From assembly GCF_903819435.1 (NCBI RefSeq), contig NZ_CAIJDP010000090.1, positions 1 to 64,000 of the forward strand: a stretch of 64,000 nucleotides of DNA, in the 5' to 3' direction. Every line of letters starts with the position of its first letter. Positions within the stretch are counted from its first letter, which is position 1. The notes below the pieces were generated by a model. The model worked only from the letters and a program-made list of their open reading frames with translations, was not told the DNA's origin and ran no database searches. Below, piece by piece: positions 1-7,024 of this stretch. A program made the translations under genes and the position numbers. The stretch is from Flavobacterium salmonis (GTDB lineage Bacteria > Bacteroidota > Bacteroidia > Flavobacteriales > Flavobacteriaceae).

Positions 1-180
1 TTTGATATTATAGCTCGGTCGACCTTCTGATTTAATAGAAGTAACTGCAAAACCAAGTTTTTCCAAATCTAAAAAGGTTACAAAAGCATCTATAAAACGA
101 ACCTGATTATCGGCAGATATTGCATCTTCTAAACTTGAAAAACGCATTTGTTGGCGGGAAATTCCTTGTATATGTTGCAT
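1..180 (-). CDS. IS1182-type transposase, N-terminal 60 residues, cut by window edge
   Basis: Reading leftwards from an ATG at 180, an open frame runs off the left edge. It begins MQHIQGISRQQMRF and continues with SADNQVRFIDAFVTFLDLEK. The order 'DN-x-VR-F-ID-A-F-V', then 'LDLEKLGF', is the start of IS1182/IS5-type (DUF772, InsH N-terminal) transposases. The catalytic DDE part lies outside the window. An inverted-repeat-like sequence lies about 60 bases upstream of the start (238-255), as expected for the end of the element. Intactness cannot be judged from the 60 residues present. Confidence 0.75.
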   Translation of the reverse strand, partial: MQHIQGISRQQMRFSSLEDAISADNQVRFIDAFVTFLDLEKLGFAVTSIKSEGRPSYNIK

Positions 181-237
181 TACGAAAAATCCTGTTTTTA
201 AACAATACTTTTCTATATTTGTTGCTAATCAACGAAA

Positions 238-255
238 GTTTTTTCACAGACTGAC
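238..255. repeat. Terminal inverted repeat of the IS1182-type element (left copy)
   Basis: GTTTTTTCACAGACTGAC at 238-255 matches, in opposite orientation and with one mismatch in the last 17 bases, the sequence at 1009-1027 (GTCAGGCTGTGAAAAAACC). The transposase start lies just inside this copy. It is therefore taken as the right-hand end of the element that extends off the left edge. Confidence 0.6.
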
Positions 256-296
256 GTTATAGCCAATGGTGGGACGATTGTAATAAATAACAAAAT

Positions 297-863
297 ATGG
301 GACTTACAGATCTTAAAAAAGAACTAAAGAAACTCGAAAAAGAAAAACTCATCGACCTTATTGCTGACTTGTATAAAAAGAACAAATCGGTAAAAGAGTT
401 TTTAGATTTTTATGTAAGTCCTGACGAGAATGAACTGTTCAAAAAATATCGAAACAAAGTTTTCGAAGCATTTTTCCCTAAACGTGGTTACAGCTATAAA
501 CTCAAAGACGGCAAACAAGCAATTAGTGACTTCAAAAAACTTGAACCAGCTACGGAACTATTAGCCAACCTTATGCTGTTTTATGTTGAGTCAGGTGTAA
601 AATTTACGAATGACTTTGGTGACGTAAATGAAGCATTCTACAATAGCTTATCAACAACATTCGTTGATGCTTTGAAAATGATGGACAAAGAAAATCTTCT
701 AAGTGCGTTTGAAGAACGGGTAGAAAAAATAGTAGATGACACAAGTGGAATTGGATGGGGTTTCCACGATTATTTAGTTCAAGTTTGGTTTGACTTTTAC
801 CCGAGTGATAACATGGATGATGATGAATGTGAAGACTTACAAAGAGAAAGTGAAAATAATTAA
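297..863 (+). CDS. DUF6155 family protein
   Basis: A 188-residue cytoplasmic protein with no signal peptide. It opens with a charged, coiled-coil-like helix (MGLTDLKKELKKLEKEKLI). The central part (FEAFFPKRGY, ISDFKKL, LMLFYVESGVKFTNDFGD) and the later DTSGIGWGFHDYL motif match what I know of the DUF6155 family in Bacteroidota. That family has no established function. The ATG follows a GTTATAG-bearing segment, and CTATAAC lies just after the stop codon, so the gene sits like a cassette between matched short inverted repeats. IS1182-type ends lie outside these on both sides. Family assignment is confident; no role can be proposed. Confidence 0.8.
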   Translation: MGLTDLKKELKKLEKEKLIDLIADLYKKNKSVKEFLDFYVSPDENELFKKYRNKVFEAFFPKRGYSYKLKDGKQAISDFKKLEPATELLANLMLFYVESGVKFTNDFGDVNEAFYNSLSTTFVDALKMMDKENLLSAFEERVEKIVDDTSGIGWGFHDYLVQVWFDFYPSDNMDDDECEDLQRESENN

Positions 864-891
864 AATAAGCGTAGAACCACTGGCTATAACA

Positions 892-1003
892 GCCACTACA
901 ACGGATTTGGGTATTTGGCTTAATGGAAAAATGGGCTTGTATTTGGAATATTTGGCAAAACCGAAGAATGGGCTTAATTTAGTCCCAAACCCGCTGTAGT
1001 GCC
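892..1003. repeat. Long imperfect palindrome, attC-like
   Basis: GCCACTACAACGGATTTGGG (892-911) pairs imperfectly with CCCAAACCCGCTGTAGTGCC (984-1003) around a 72-base loop. It is directly preceded by CTATAAC (884-890), the complement of GTTATAG at 256-262. Size and layout resemble integron attC sites. The outer 3' arm that should carry GTT is replaced by an IS-end sequence at 1009. No integrase gene is in the window, so the attC reading is inference. Confidence 0.45.
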
Positions 1004-1008
1004 AAGAA

Positions 1009-1027
1009 GTCAGGCTGTGAAAAAACC
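1009..1027. repeat. Second IS1182-type terminal repeat (orphan)
   Basis: GTCAGGCTGTGAAAAAACC is the inverted counterpart of 238-255. No transposase start like that at 1-180 follows it. This is either the other end of an IS whose body is lost, or the far end of a decayed copy. Together the two repeats bracket the DUF6155 gene. Confidence 0.5.
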
Positions 1028-1349
1028 TCCTTTTCCAGTTAAAACCTCTAGATTTTACTCTACTGTAATTCAAATAAAGCCTTATATTGAATCACTTTTT
1101 TTAGGCTGCTAATTTCTCGGGATAAAAATTAGTTATTGTATGAAGCTTTAAATAACTCGTTTTTAGTAAAAACAAGACTTTTGCCTTGTAGGGTGAGTCA
1201 CTACTGAAGTCTGGGAATATAAAATTGAAATAAGTAAATAACCATTTACATTTTGAACTAGATAAAGTGGTTACAGAAGCAAATTTCGTTTGGATAAAAA
1301 AGACATTTAAATAAACCACATCTAACAAGAACGTTAGCAATAAAATTTT
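1028..1349. other. Spacer with no recognised gene
   Basis: About 320 bases of AT-rich sequence. A minus-strand frame at 1101-1340 has no family features and I do not regard it as real. ACGTTAGCAAT at 1331-1341 lies just before the next gene and mirrors ACTAACAGC at 2059-2067 after it. This repeats the cassette-like arrangement of the DUF6155 gene. Nothing else was recognised. Confidence 0.4.
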
Positions 1350-2051
1350 ATGAAATACACATTCAAGATAATCATTGGGCTTTTATTTTTCAATAATTCA
1401 TTCGCACAGCAAATTGACACCCTAAAAGTAATCGTCTTGTCACCATATAAAATAGAGGTTGCCGACAACTATTTGACTGAATATAATAAATTAAAAAAAG
1501 AAATATTAGAAAATCGCAGTGCTCTAAAAGAGCAAAAAACAAAAGACAAACAAGCAAACATAGAAGAATTTAACAAACAGCCTGATTACACAAAAGTTAT
1601 GTTCGAGAACGAACTTAATTTTTACGACAGCCTTACCATTGATAATTATGTTGCAACGATTGTTAGGGAATATATTGCATACAGGCTTTACAAACCATTT
1701 AAAATAAAACCAAGAATTATATTGGTATCAACGATAACCTCAACCTCAGATAAGAAACAATATTCAGAGATTGCAAATAACAAAAAAAACTTCTTCATTA
1801 TAAATTTCCCTAAAATGAAGTTTTACAAAGAAAAGGGTGAACTTAAAGTACAGACAAATATTGAATTGTATTCAGCTAAAACAAATGAAATTTTATTATC
1901 CAAAGATAATATTGGTCTTTCCAAAGGTGGTTTAACAGATTATCCTATGTGTTCAGGAGATAACTGGGACTGCGCAATCGTAAACTCAGTTTATCCAAAT
2001 TTAATTGACGTACTAAGGATTATAGCTGAAAAGAATGCTGAAGTAAAATGA
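1350..2051 (+). CDS. Secreted protein of unknown function
   Basis: 233 residues. The N-terminus MKYTFKIIIGLLFFNNSFAQ is a typical type I signal peptide with cleavage after SFA, so the product is periplasmic or exported. The mature part is rich in Lys, Asn and Glu, with a charged helix-like stretch around residues 45-75 and a predominantly beta second half. Cysteines occur near the C-terminus (PMCSGDNWDCAIV). No family is recognised. The gene is isolated: an IS/attC-like zone lies upstream and a REP palindrome begins 30 bases downstream. Signal peptide and start are confident; function is unknown. Confidence 0.7.
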   Translation: MKYTFKIIIGLLFFNNSFAQQIDTLKVIVLSPYKIEVADNYLTEYNKLKKEILENRSALKEQKTKDKQANIEEFNKQPDYTKVMFENELNFYDSLTIDNYVATIVREYIAYRLYKPFKIKPRIILVSTITSTSDKKQYSEIANNKKNFFIINFPKMKFYKEKGELKVQTNIELYSAKTNEILLSKDNIGLSKGGLTDYPMCSGDNWDCAIVNSVYPNLIDVLRIIAEKNAEVK

Positions 2052-2079
2052 TATCAATACTAACAGCTTTCGTGGACCC

Positions 2080-2112
2080 CCGCTCCCGCACGAATCCTTT
2101 CGTGTGGGCTTT
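2080..2112 (+). repeat. REP palindrome, copy A
   Basis: CCCGCACGAA (2085-2094) pairs with TTCGTGTGGG (2099-2108) around a 4-base loop, and GCTC precedes the stem. It is followed at 2112-2150 by a diverged copy of the last codons of the RAYT gene at 2394. The unit is therefore REP plus a RAYT 3'-end fragment. Confidence 0.75.
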
Positions 2113-2220
2113 GGAACCAGAATTTCTTATATTTCAAACTTTCTAATAAAGCCTTAGCATCAAAAAAACTTGTTATCCTTCATATTAAATAGCATAAGGC
2201 GAAAAAAAAAAAAAATCTTA

Positions 2221-2300
2221 TCTAGCCCCGATGGAAGGTAAAATCCTTTTATTTTCCTTTAAAAAATAAAAGATTGGAAGGACAGCGGGACTAAAAGCCA
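2221..2300 (+). repeat. Interspersed hairpin element, copy 1
   Basis: It starts TCTAGCCCCGATGGAAGG, holds a strong AT hairpin (AATCCTTTTATTTT against AAAATAAAAGATT) and ends GGACAGCGGGACTAAAAGCC. The borders and layout match 29565-29644, while the hairpin arms differ with compensating pairing. I recall similar 'TAGCCC..GAT..GG..ATCC' elements scattered in flavobacterial genomes. Function is unknown; it could act as a bidirectional terminator. Confidence 0.55.
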
Positions 2301-2342
2301 TTATGAAACTAATTTTTCTGCTTATGATAAAATTTAGGTTTC

Positions 2343-2370
2343 AAAGCCACGAAAGGATTCGTGCGGGAGC
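2343..2370 (-). repeat. REP palindrome, copy B
   Basis: AAAGCCACGAAAGGATTCGT followed by GCGGGAGC is the reverse complement of copy A. It lies 24 bases beyond the RAYT stop codon. Copies A and B face each other around the hairpin element at 2221-2300. Confidence 0.75.
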
Positions 2371-2393
2371 AGTGCTTTTAAAACCAGAGTTTC

Positions 2394-2960
2394 TTATACC
2401 TCAAACATTCTAAATACAACTATATCATCAATAAGACCTTGCTGTCCTGAATAATCTATAGCACTACTGTACACATAATCTTCAGGTTTATATACTAAGC
2501 CCGCTTCAACCGGATTATTATGAACATAATCTATTTTTTGCTGAATCACTTTATTGCTCCACAACTCTATTGGTTTGTTATCATGACGCCAAAATTGGTA
2601 ATGTTTTACATTTGAACTCTTTTGGGCTTCTTTTCTGAAAAAATCCAACAGAAATTCTTTTCGGCTTTCTTTTGGATTTTCCTGTATGCTTTTTACTATG
2701 GAATTACTGGTAAACCTTTTTAAGTCACCCACTAATAACTCAGGTTTTTGTCCTTTTATACTACGAAAAACCAAATGCACATGATTACTCATAATACACC
2801 ATGCATGAATTTCTAATCCTTTGTTTTTCTGACAATAAAGAATGCTTTCAATAAATAAATCTTTATATTCATTTCGGGTAAACACATCTAACCAACCTAC
2901 TAGTGCAAAACTTATAAAATAGAGGCCTTCAGGATTATGAAATTTGTAATTTCTGCTCAT
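2394..2960 (-). CDS. REP-associated tyrosine transposase (RAYT, Y1_Tnp/IS200-like)
   Basis: 188 residues of the Y1 (HUH) single-strand transposase family. Visible motifs are the metal-binding HUH pair in MSNHVHLVF (His60 and His62), the FWRHDNKPIELW segment and the KIDYVHNNPVEAG block. The Tyr in that block (about residue 145) is probably the nucleophile. Length and layout fit an intact stand-alone RAYT rather than an IS200 transposase, which has its own ends. The gene is surrounded by five REP palindromes (copies A-E) and a truncated second RAYT. RAYTs are known to act on cognate REP hairpins as single-stranded DNA. Activity of this copy is inferred from motif completeness. Confidence 0.88.
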   Translation of the reverse strand: MSRNYKFHNPEGLYFISFALVGWLDVFTRNEYKDLFIESILYCQKNKGLEIHAWCIMSNHVHLVFRSIKGQKPELLVGDLKRFTSNSIVKSIQENPKESRKEFLLDFFRKEAQKSSNVKHYQFWRHDNKPIELWSNKVIQQKIDYVHNNPVEAGLVYKPEDYVYSSAIDYSGQQGLIDDIVVFRMFEV

Positions 2961-3044
2961 TTCTGAAAAAAAATAAGATTATTCTGTAAATATATAAATT
3001 ATTAGCTTTAAGCATGAAAACAATCATTACATAAAATTAGGTTT

Positions 3045-3077
3045 CAAAAGCCACACGAAAGGATTCGTGCGGGAGCG
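3045..3077 (-). repeat. REP palindrome, copy C
   Basis: AAAAGCCACACGAAAGGATT then CGTGCGGGAGCG is the same hairpin as copy B. It lies about 85 bases upstream of the intact RAYT start on its 5' side. It also joins directly to the truncated RAYT remnant that begins at about 3078. Confidence 0.75.
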
Positions 3078-3465
3078 CGAAGAACAGAAGGTTTTATATT
3101 GTCTGATATTATTAGGGATTTCAAAAAATTCACATCAAAGAAAATAATTCAGACAATAGTTGATGAACCGGAGAGCAGAAGAGAAACCTAACGAAGTGGT
3201 TTGGCGAAGCCAATGGATGCTGGATTATTTTCAAAAAGCCTGTGAGCATTTAAAAAAGAATCAAACTTACAAAGTTTGGCAAAATGGCTATCACGCAGAA
3301 CATATTTACAGTAACACTTTTATCAGGCAAAAAATAGATTACATTCACAACAATCCTCTGAAAAACAAAATTGTGACTTTAGCTGAAGATTATTATTTTA
3401 GTTCAGCACGAAATTATGCAGGTTTAGAAAATGATTTAGAGGTAGTATTGTTAGATTTGTTTTGA
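3078..3465 (+). pseudogene. Broken RAYT transposase, 5'-truncated and frameshifted
   Basis: From about 3078 the plus strand encodes RAYT-like sequence (LSDIIRDFKKFTSKK, then DEPESRRE) with no N-terminal HUH half. After the GAA codon a 28-base insertion (containing TGGCGAAGCCA) introduces a stop and shifts frame. The family sequence then resumes as WMLDYFQKACEHLKKNQ, FIRQKIDYIHNNPLKNK and YYFSSARNYAGL, ending in a stop at 3465. It is a different RAYT lineage from the intact gene at 2394. It joins REP copy C on its left and a tandem duplication of its own 3' end on its right. Confidence 0.8.
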
Positions 3466-3652
3466 TATTTTCACAAATTATAAGGCATCTATTTTTATCT
3501 ACTTTGCGGGCACAGAATACAATTCTGCGCTATCGGATTTAGAAAATGATTTAGATGTGGTATTCTTAGATTTGTTTTGAGCTTTCACAAATTAAAGACA
3601 AATTATTTTTGCTATCCTTTGCGGGCACAGAATGCAATTCTGCGCTATCGGA
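3423..3652 (+). repeat. 115-base tandem duplication of the RAYT remnant 3' end
   Basis: Two diverged units with a period of 115 bases: TTTAGAAAATGATTTAGA starts at 3423 and 3538, and GCGGGCACAGAAT at 3506 and 3621. Each unit carries the last codons of the RAYT remnant. Each also carries a small palindrome (CAGAAT..ATTCTG) followed by GCGCTATCGGAT. This is probably local slippage or a mobilised RAYT-end unit. Confidence 0.75.
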
Positions 3653-3697
3653 TTGAGTGGAGAAAATCCGAAGTTCTACTTAGAATATAAAAACACT

Positions 3698-3724
3698 CTA
3701 CTCTACGAAGTGCTCTAATGAAAA
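3698..3724 (+). repeat. Short dispersed repeat 'GCTCTAC', copy 1
   Basis: The core CTCTACGAAGTGCTCTAATG followed by AAAA is shared in diverged form with 3867-3894 and 5443-5470. The other two copies directly abut REP palindromes D and E. The motif is therefore probably part of a larger REP-associated unit. Confidence 0.5.
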
Positions 3725-3828
3725 GGCAAATGTCTCTAGACTTTGAGCAATTTTTTTAATGTTGTTATAATCCTAAATCTCTCAAAAGTCTCCCGCCTTT
3801 TTACAAAACGTTTTTAAACGAGAATAAC

Positions 3829-3863
3829 CCGCTCCCGTACGAATCGTTTCGTCTGGGCTTTTG
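3829..3863 (+). repeat. REP palindrome, copy D
   Basis: GCTCCCGTACGAATCGTTTC then GTCTGGGCTTTT is a diverged copy of REP copy A. It is followed at once by the dispersed 'GCTCTAC' repeat (3867-3894). Confidence 0.65.
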
Positions 3864-3905
3864 GACGTGCTCTACAAAGTGTTCTTATGAAAAGTAAACA
3901 TCATT

Positions 3906-3931
3906 TTGTAATTATTTTTTTTATATTTTTG
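3906..3931 (+). promoter_or_regulatory. Putative Bacteroidota promoter of the globin gene
   Basis: A TTG (3906-3908) lies 15 bases before TATTTTTG (3924-3931), which fits the -7 consensus TAnnTTTG. The spacing is slightly short for the family. The implied leader is about 85 bases. Confidence 0.35.
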
Positions 3932-4024
3932 AGTTAAAATAACACACTGTAAATCAAACAAGTATTTCATTTATTCTCTTTAACATAAAACAATTATCCA
4001 TCAGCTATTGTAAAATATAAAAGA

Positions 4025-4495
4025 ATGAAAAATATACCAACATTGTATGAATGGGCAGGCGATATGCAGACCTTCGAGACTTTATTTTCAAAATTTTACG
4101 AAAAAGTACTGAATGACGAAATATTGGGTGAGGTCTTCAAAAATATGTCACCTGAGCATGTTGAACATGTAGCGCATTTTGTTGCTGAGGTTTTTGGCGG
4201 TGAAAAATTATACACTTCCAATGACAATGGCAGCCATGCAAAAATGATTGGAAAACATATTGGCAAAATGCTGACAGAAGAAATGAGACAGCGCTGGGTT
4301 CATTTACTGCTGCAAACTTCAGATGAAATTGGATTAAAAAGCGACCCCGAATTTCGTTCGGCTTTTGTTGGGTATATCGAATGGGGCACTCGTCTGGCTG
4401 TTATAAATTCTCAGCTAACAGAAAATCCAATAAACTCAAACGAACCTATGCCAAAATGGGACTGGGGTGCAACAGGCGGACCTTATGTAAATTAA
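4025..4495 (+). CDS. Truncated haemoglobin-like (group II globin) protein
   Basis: 156 residues matching bacterial truncated globins (2-on-2 fold). TLFSKFYEKVLNDEIL forms the first helices. The FGGEKLYT..HAKMIGKHIGKMLTEEMRQRW block holds the histidine-rich E-F region and probable proximal haem ligand. The C-terminal 'P-x-WDWGATGGPYVN' tail is typical of this subgroup. Such proteins bind O2, NO or related ligands in the cytoplasm. A methyltransferase gene follows 69 bases downstream on the same strand, possibly co-transcribed. No redox partner is adjacent. Confidence 0.8.
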   Translation: MKNIPTLYEWAGDMQTFETLFSKFYEKVLNDEILGEVFKNMSPEHVEHVAHFVAEVFGGEKLYTSNDNGSHAKMIGKHIGKMLTEEMRQRWVHLLLQTSDEIGLKSDPEFRSAFVGYIEWGTRLAVINSQLTENPINSNEPMPKWDWGATGGPYVN

Positions 4496-4564
4496 AAAAT
4501 ATAATTTTACAGAACTGCATTTAGATAACCAGAACATTAACGGTAATAGTTTAGCAATATAAAA

Positions 4565-5437
4565 ATGAAAACACACAAAACAAGCCGAACAGCTCAATAT
4601 ATGGCTCTATTCAGAGCATTGGAAACAAAACGCAATTCAAATGATAAATTATTTTCTGACGAATATGCAATACATTTTCTTGAAGCTAAATTGCGATTTG
4701 CATCACGTATGTCTAAATATGCTATTATTAGAAAATATATCAGTAATACCATTCAGAAGAAAATACCGGGAGCTCTTTCATCAGGAATCGCCAGAACAAA
4801 ATATATTGATGATTTATTAAAATCAACAATTACGAATGGCGTAAAACAAGTCATAATTTTAGGCGCAGGATTTGACACCAGAGCATTGCGGCTTGCCTTT
4901 CTGGAATCAATTCCTGTCATAGAAATTGATCATCCAAATACTTCAAAATTTAAAATGGCAACTTATAAAAGCCGCATTGGCCAGCTTCCAAAAAATATTG
5001 AATTTTATCAAATTGACTTTAACAAACAAAGCCTTGAAGAATTGGCTGAACACCATAATTTTGATTTTACAAAACCTACTACGGTCATTTGGGAAGGCGT
5101 TACCAATTATCTCACAGAAGATGCAATAAAAAACACATTTGAGTTTATTAAAAAATTCACAACGAACAGCTATGTCATTTTTACTTACGTTCACAACGAT
5201 ATTCTCGAAAATCCAGGTTCATTTTTAGGAGGTGAAAAACTTTTAACCGACCTCGACAAACTTGAAGAAAAATGGACTTTTGGCTTTAAGCCGGAAGAAT
5301 TATCAGATTATTTAAAATCATTTGACATGATGCTCATTGAAGATATGGGCGCTATCGAATATCGTTCAAAATATCTGCCAAATCGGGATGAAAAAGGATA
5401 TGAGTTTTATAGAGTAGCAATAGCCGTAAAGCAATAA
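4565..5437 (+). CDS. Class I SAM-dependent methyltransferase, LCM/TIGR00027 type
   Basis: 290 residues of the leucine-carboxyl-methyltransferase-like family. The N-terminal KTSRTAQYMALFRALET helix and the SSGIARTKYIDDLL segment are typical. The SAM-binding motif is VIILGAGFDTRALRL, followed by VIEIDHP (acidic end of strand 2) and TVIWEGVTNYL (motif with the post-II Glu). The C-terminus IEYRSKYLPNRDEKGYEFYRVA fits the family. Substrate is unknown; relatives methylate carboxyl groups or polyketides. It lies 69 bases after the globin gene. Confidence 0.85.
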   Translation: MKTHKTSRTAQYMALFRALETKRNSNDKLFSDEYAIHFLEAKLRFASRMSKYAIIRKYISNTIQKKIPGALSSGIARTKYIDDLLKSTITNGVKQVIILGAGFDTRALRLAFLESIPVIEIDHPNTSKFKMATYKSRIGQLPKNIEFYQIDFNKQSLEELAEHHNFDFTKPTTVIWEGVTNYLTEDAIKNTFEFIKKFTTNSYVIFTYVHNDILENPGSFLGGEKLLTDLDKLEEKWTFGFKPEELSDYLKSFDMMLIEDMGAIEYRSKYLPNRDEKGYEFYRVAIAVKQ

Positions 5438-5476
5438 CTACGCCTGCTCTACTAAGTGTTCTCATGAAAACTGCCT

Positions 5477-5508
5477 CGCTCCCGCACAAATCCATACGTG
5501 CAGGAGCG
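5477..5508 (+). repeat. REP palindrome, copy E
   Basis: CGCTCCCGCACAAATCCATA then CGTGCAGGAGCG is a hairpin whose arms extend to the GCTCC/GGAGC ends. It is preceded by the 'GCTCTAC' repeat at 5443-5470. It is the fifth and most diverged copy near the RAYT gene. Confidence 0.6.
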
Positions 5509-5571
5509 CATGGGAAGATGTTTGAAGAAAAAAAGATGTACGTTAGTCATTTATGATTCTTATCTACTACT

Positions 5572-5620
5572 AAAAATAAAAATCCCGACTACAATATATG
5601 CAATCAGGATTTTTATATTA
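5572..5620. terminator. Bidirectional terminator
   Basis: ATAAAAATCCCGA pairs with TCAGGATTTTTATAT around a short loop, with A and T tracts on either side. It sits between the convergent methyltransferase and T9SS-protein genes, so it would serve both. Confidence 0.6.
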
Positions 5621-5661
5621 AGCCTCTCAACCTGTTTGAGTGACTCAATATTACAACAGAT

Positions 5662-6435
5662 TTAATTTTTTATAAATTTTCCGGACTTGTTGCCAAGTTT
5701 GTAAATGTAAACTCCGTTTTGAAATCCGGTAACATCTATTTTAATTTCTTCTTCTGAATGGTTTTCTTCTAATATTTTTTTACCCTCAACAGAAAATATT
5801 TGTAGTGTTGCAGCTTTTCCTGTACTGCTTGTGTTCGAAATATTGATTACATTGTTACTCGGGTTAGGGAATACAAAAGCTTTTTTCGTTAAAATATCCT
5901 GTTGCTCAGCTGATAATGTTCCTGTTAACCCATACACATCATAATCGTATGCATTTGTGGCAGGATTTTGCTCTGAACCCGTAATAATCAATTTATAATT
6001 GTTCGAATTATCCTTAACTACTCCGGCATAGTACTTACCGGGGAAATTTTGCAAAAGAACTCCGCTATCATTACATAAGTATAATTTTCTATTATTAGAA
6101 TCGCCAATCTTATATGATTTGTACAAAAACTCAATTTGGTTATCACTATTGAAAAGTTTGTCTGTTATGAAAATAATTTCTGAAAGAAAATGCCCTGCAT
6201 CTAAAGGAATTGTAAAAGAAGTTTCAAGGACATGAGACTGGCTGTAAATTTCTACAATGTTTGTCGTTCTGTTGAATGTGTAATACTTTAATCCGTTAGC
6301 TGTATTAATTCCCAGAACATCTGACATATTTGATTTTTGTATACCAGAACTATACGAATGTTCTAAAGTTAACTGTGAATAAGAATAACTGTTAAAAAAA
6401 AAGTTGATTAATAATAAGAAAGTAATTTTCTTCAT
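5662..6435 (-). CDS. Secreted protein with T9SS type A sorting domain
   Basis: 257 residues. MKKITFLLLINFFFNSYSYSQ is a Sec signal peptide. Residues about 20-180 form a beta-rich domain with no family I recognise. The last 75 residues (FVFPNPSNNVINI, LQIFSVEGKKIL, DVTGFQNGVYIYKLG, KSGKFIKN) are a classic Por_Secre_tail/TIGR04183 sorting domain. The product should therefore cross the outer membrane through the type IX system and be released or anchored at the surface. No neighbouring gene suggests a substrate. Confidence 0.88.
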   Translation of the reverse strand: MKKITFLLLINFFFNSYSYSQLTLEHSYSSGIQKSNMSDVLGINTANGLKYYTFNRTTNIVEIYSQSHVLETSFTIPLDAGHFLSEIIFITDKLFNSDNQIEFLYKSYKIGDSNNRKLYLCNDSGVLLQNFPGKYYAGVVKDNSNNYKLIITGSEQNPATNAYDYDVYGLTGTLSAEQQDILTKKAFVFPNPSNNVINISNTSSTGKAATLQIFSVEGKKILEENHSEEEIKIDVTGFQNGVYIYKLGNKSGKFIKN

Positions 6436-7024
6436 GAATTAAAATTGTATAATTGCCCTACTTTCAGATCTTTTAAAGTCGCTGTTTCAGTTTTCCGACT
6501 TAACGTTATATCGAACTATTACACTAATAATCAATACATCATATATTTTTTCCATTTCTGATGACAAAAACTTTGTCAGGGTACATGCTGTCTTGGATTC
6601 ACTTCAAAATTATTCGCGCTAAAGTAGGAAAAGTATTTTATTTTTTTTTTAAATCTGTGCAAGATTAAAAAAATATTTGATTGAATCTTTGATACACCTT
6701 TGTAGCGAGTACCTAGGTGAATTAAAAGATAAATTCCAGCGTTTGTAAAACGGTTATTAAAACAAAAGTTTTTATATTTATGTAGACAATCTATCTAAAA
6801 AACCTCTTTTTCAAACGCTTTATTTAGTTTTTATAAATACAATGTATACTCGTTGCAAATGAGCAACAGATTGAGACATTTAGAGTGCTAAGAACACTTT
6901 TAAGAGCGAATTGTATTTCTAATAAAATAAGAGGCCAGCAAAAAAGTTATATTTCAATTTTATACTTTAGCCATTTTACGCAACCTTCTGTAAAATAATC
7001 ATCTATATAAATAAAACAGCTGTT
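6436..7024. other. Long AT-rich intergenic region, nothing recognised
   Basis: 590 bases between divergent genes. I found no RNA gene, no credible reading frame on either strand and no match to the repeats elsewhere in the window. It presumably holds the promoters of both flanking genes. Confidence 0.4.

Noticed and set aside
837..1073. Minus-strand 78-residue frame over the attC-like palindrome
   Set aside because: It runs through the palindrome and the IS end; its sequence is explained by those repeats.
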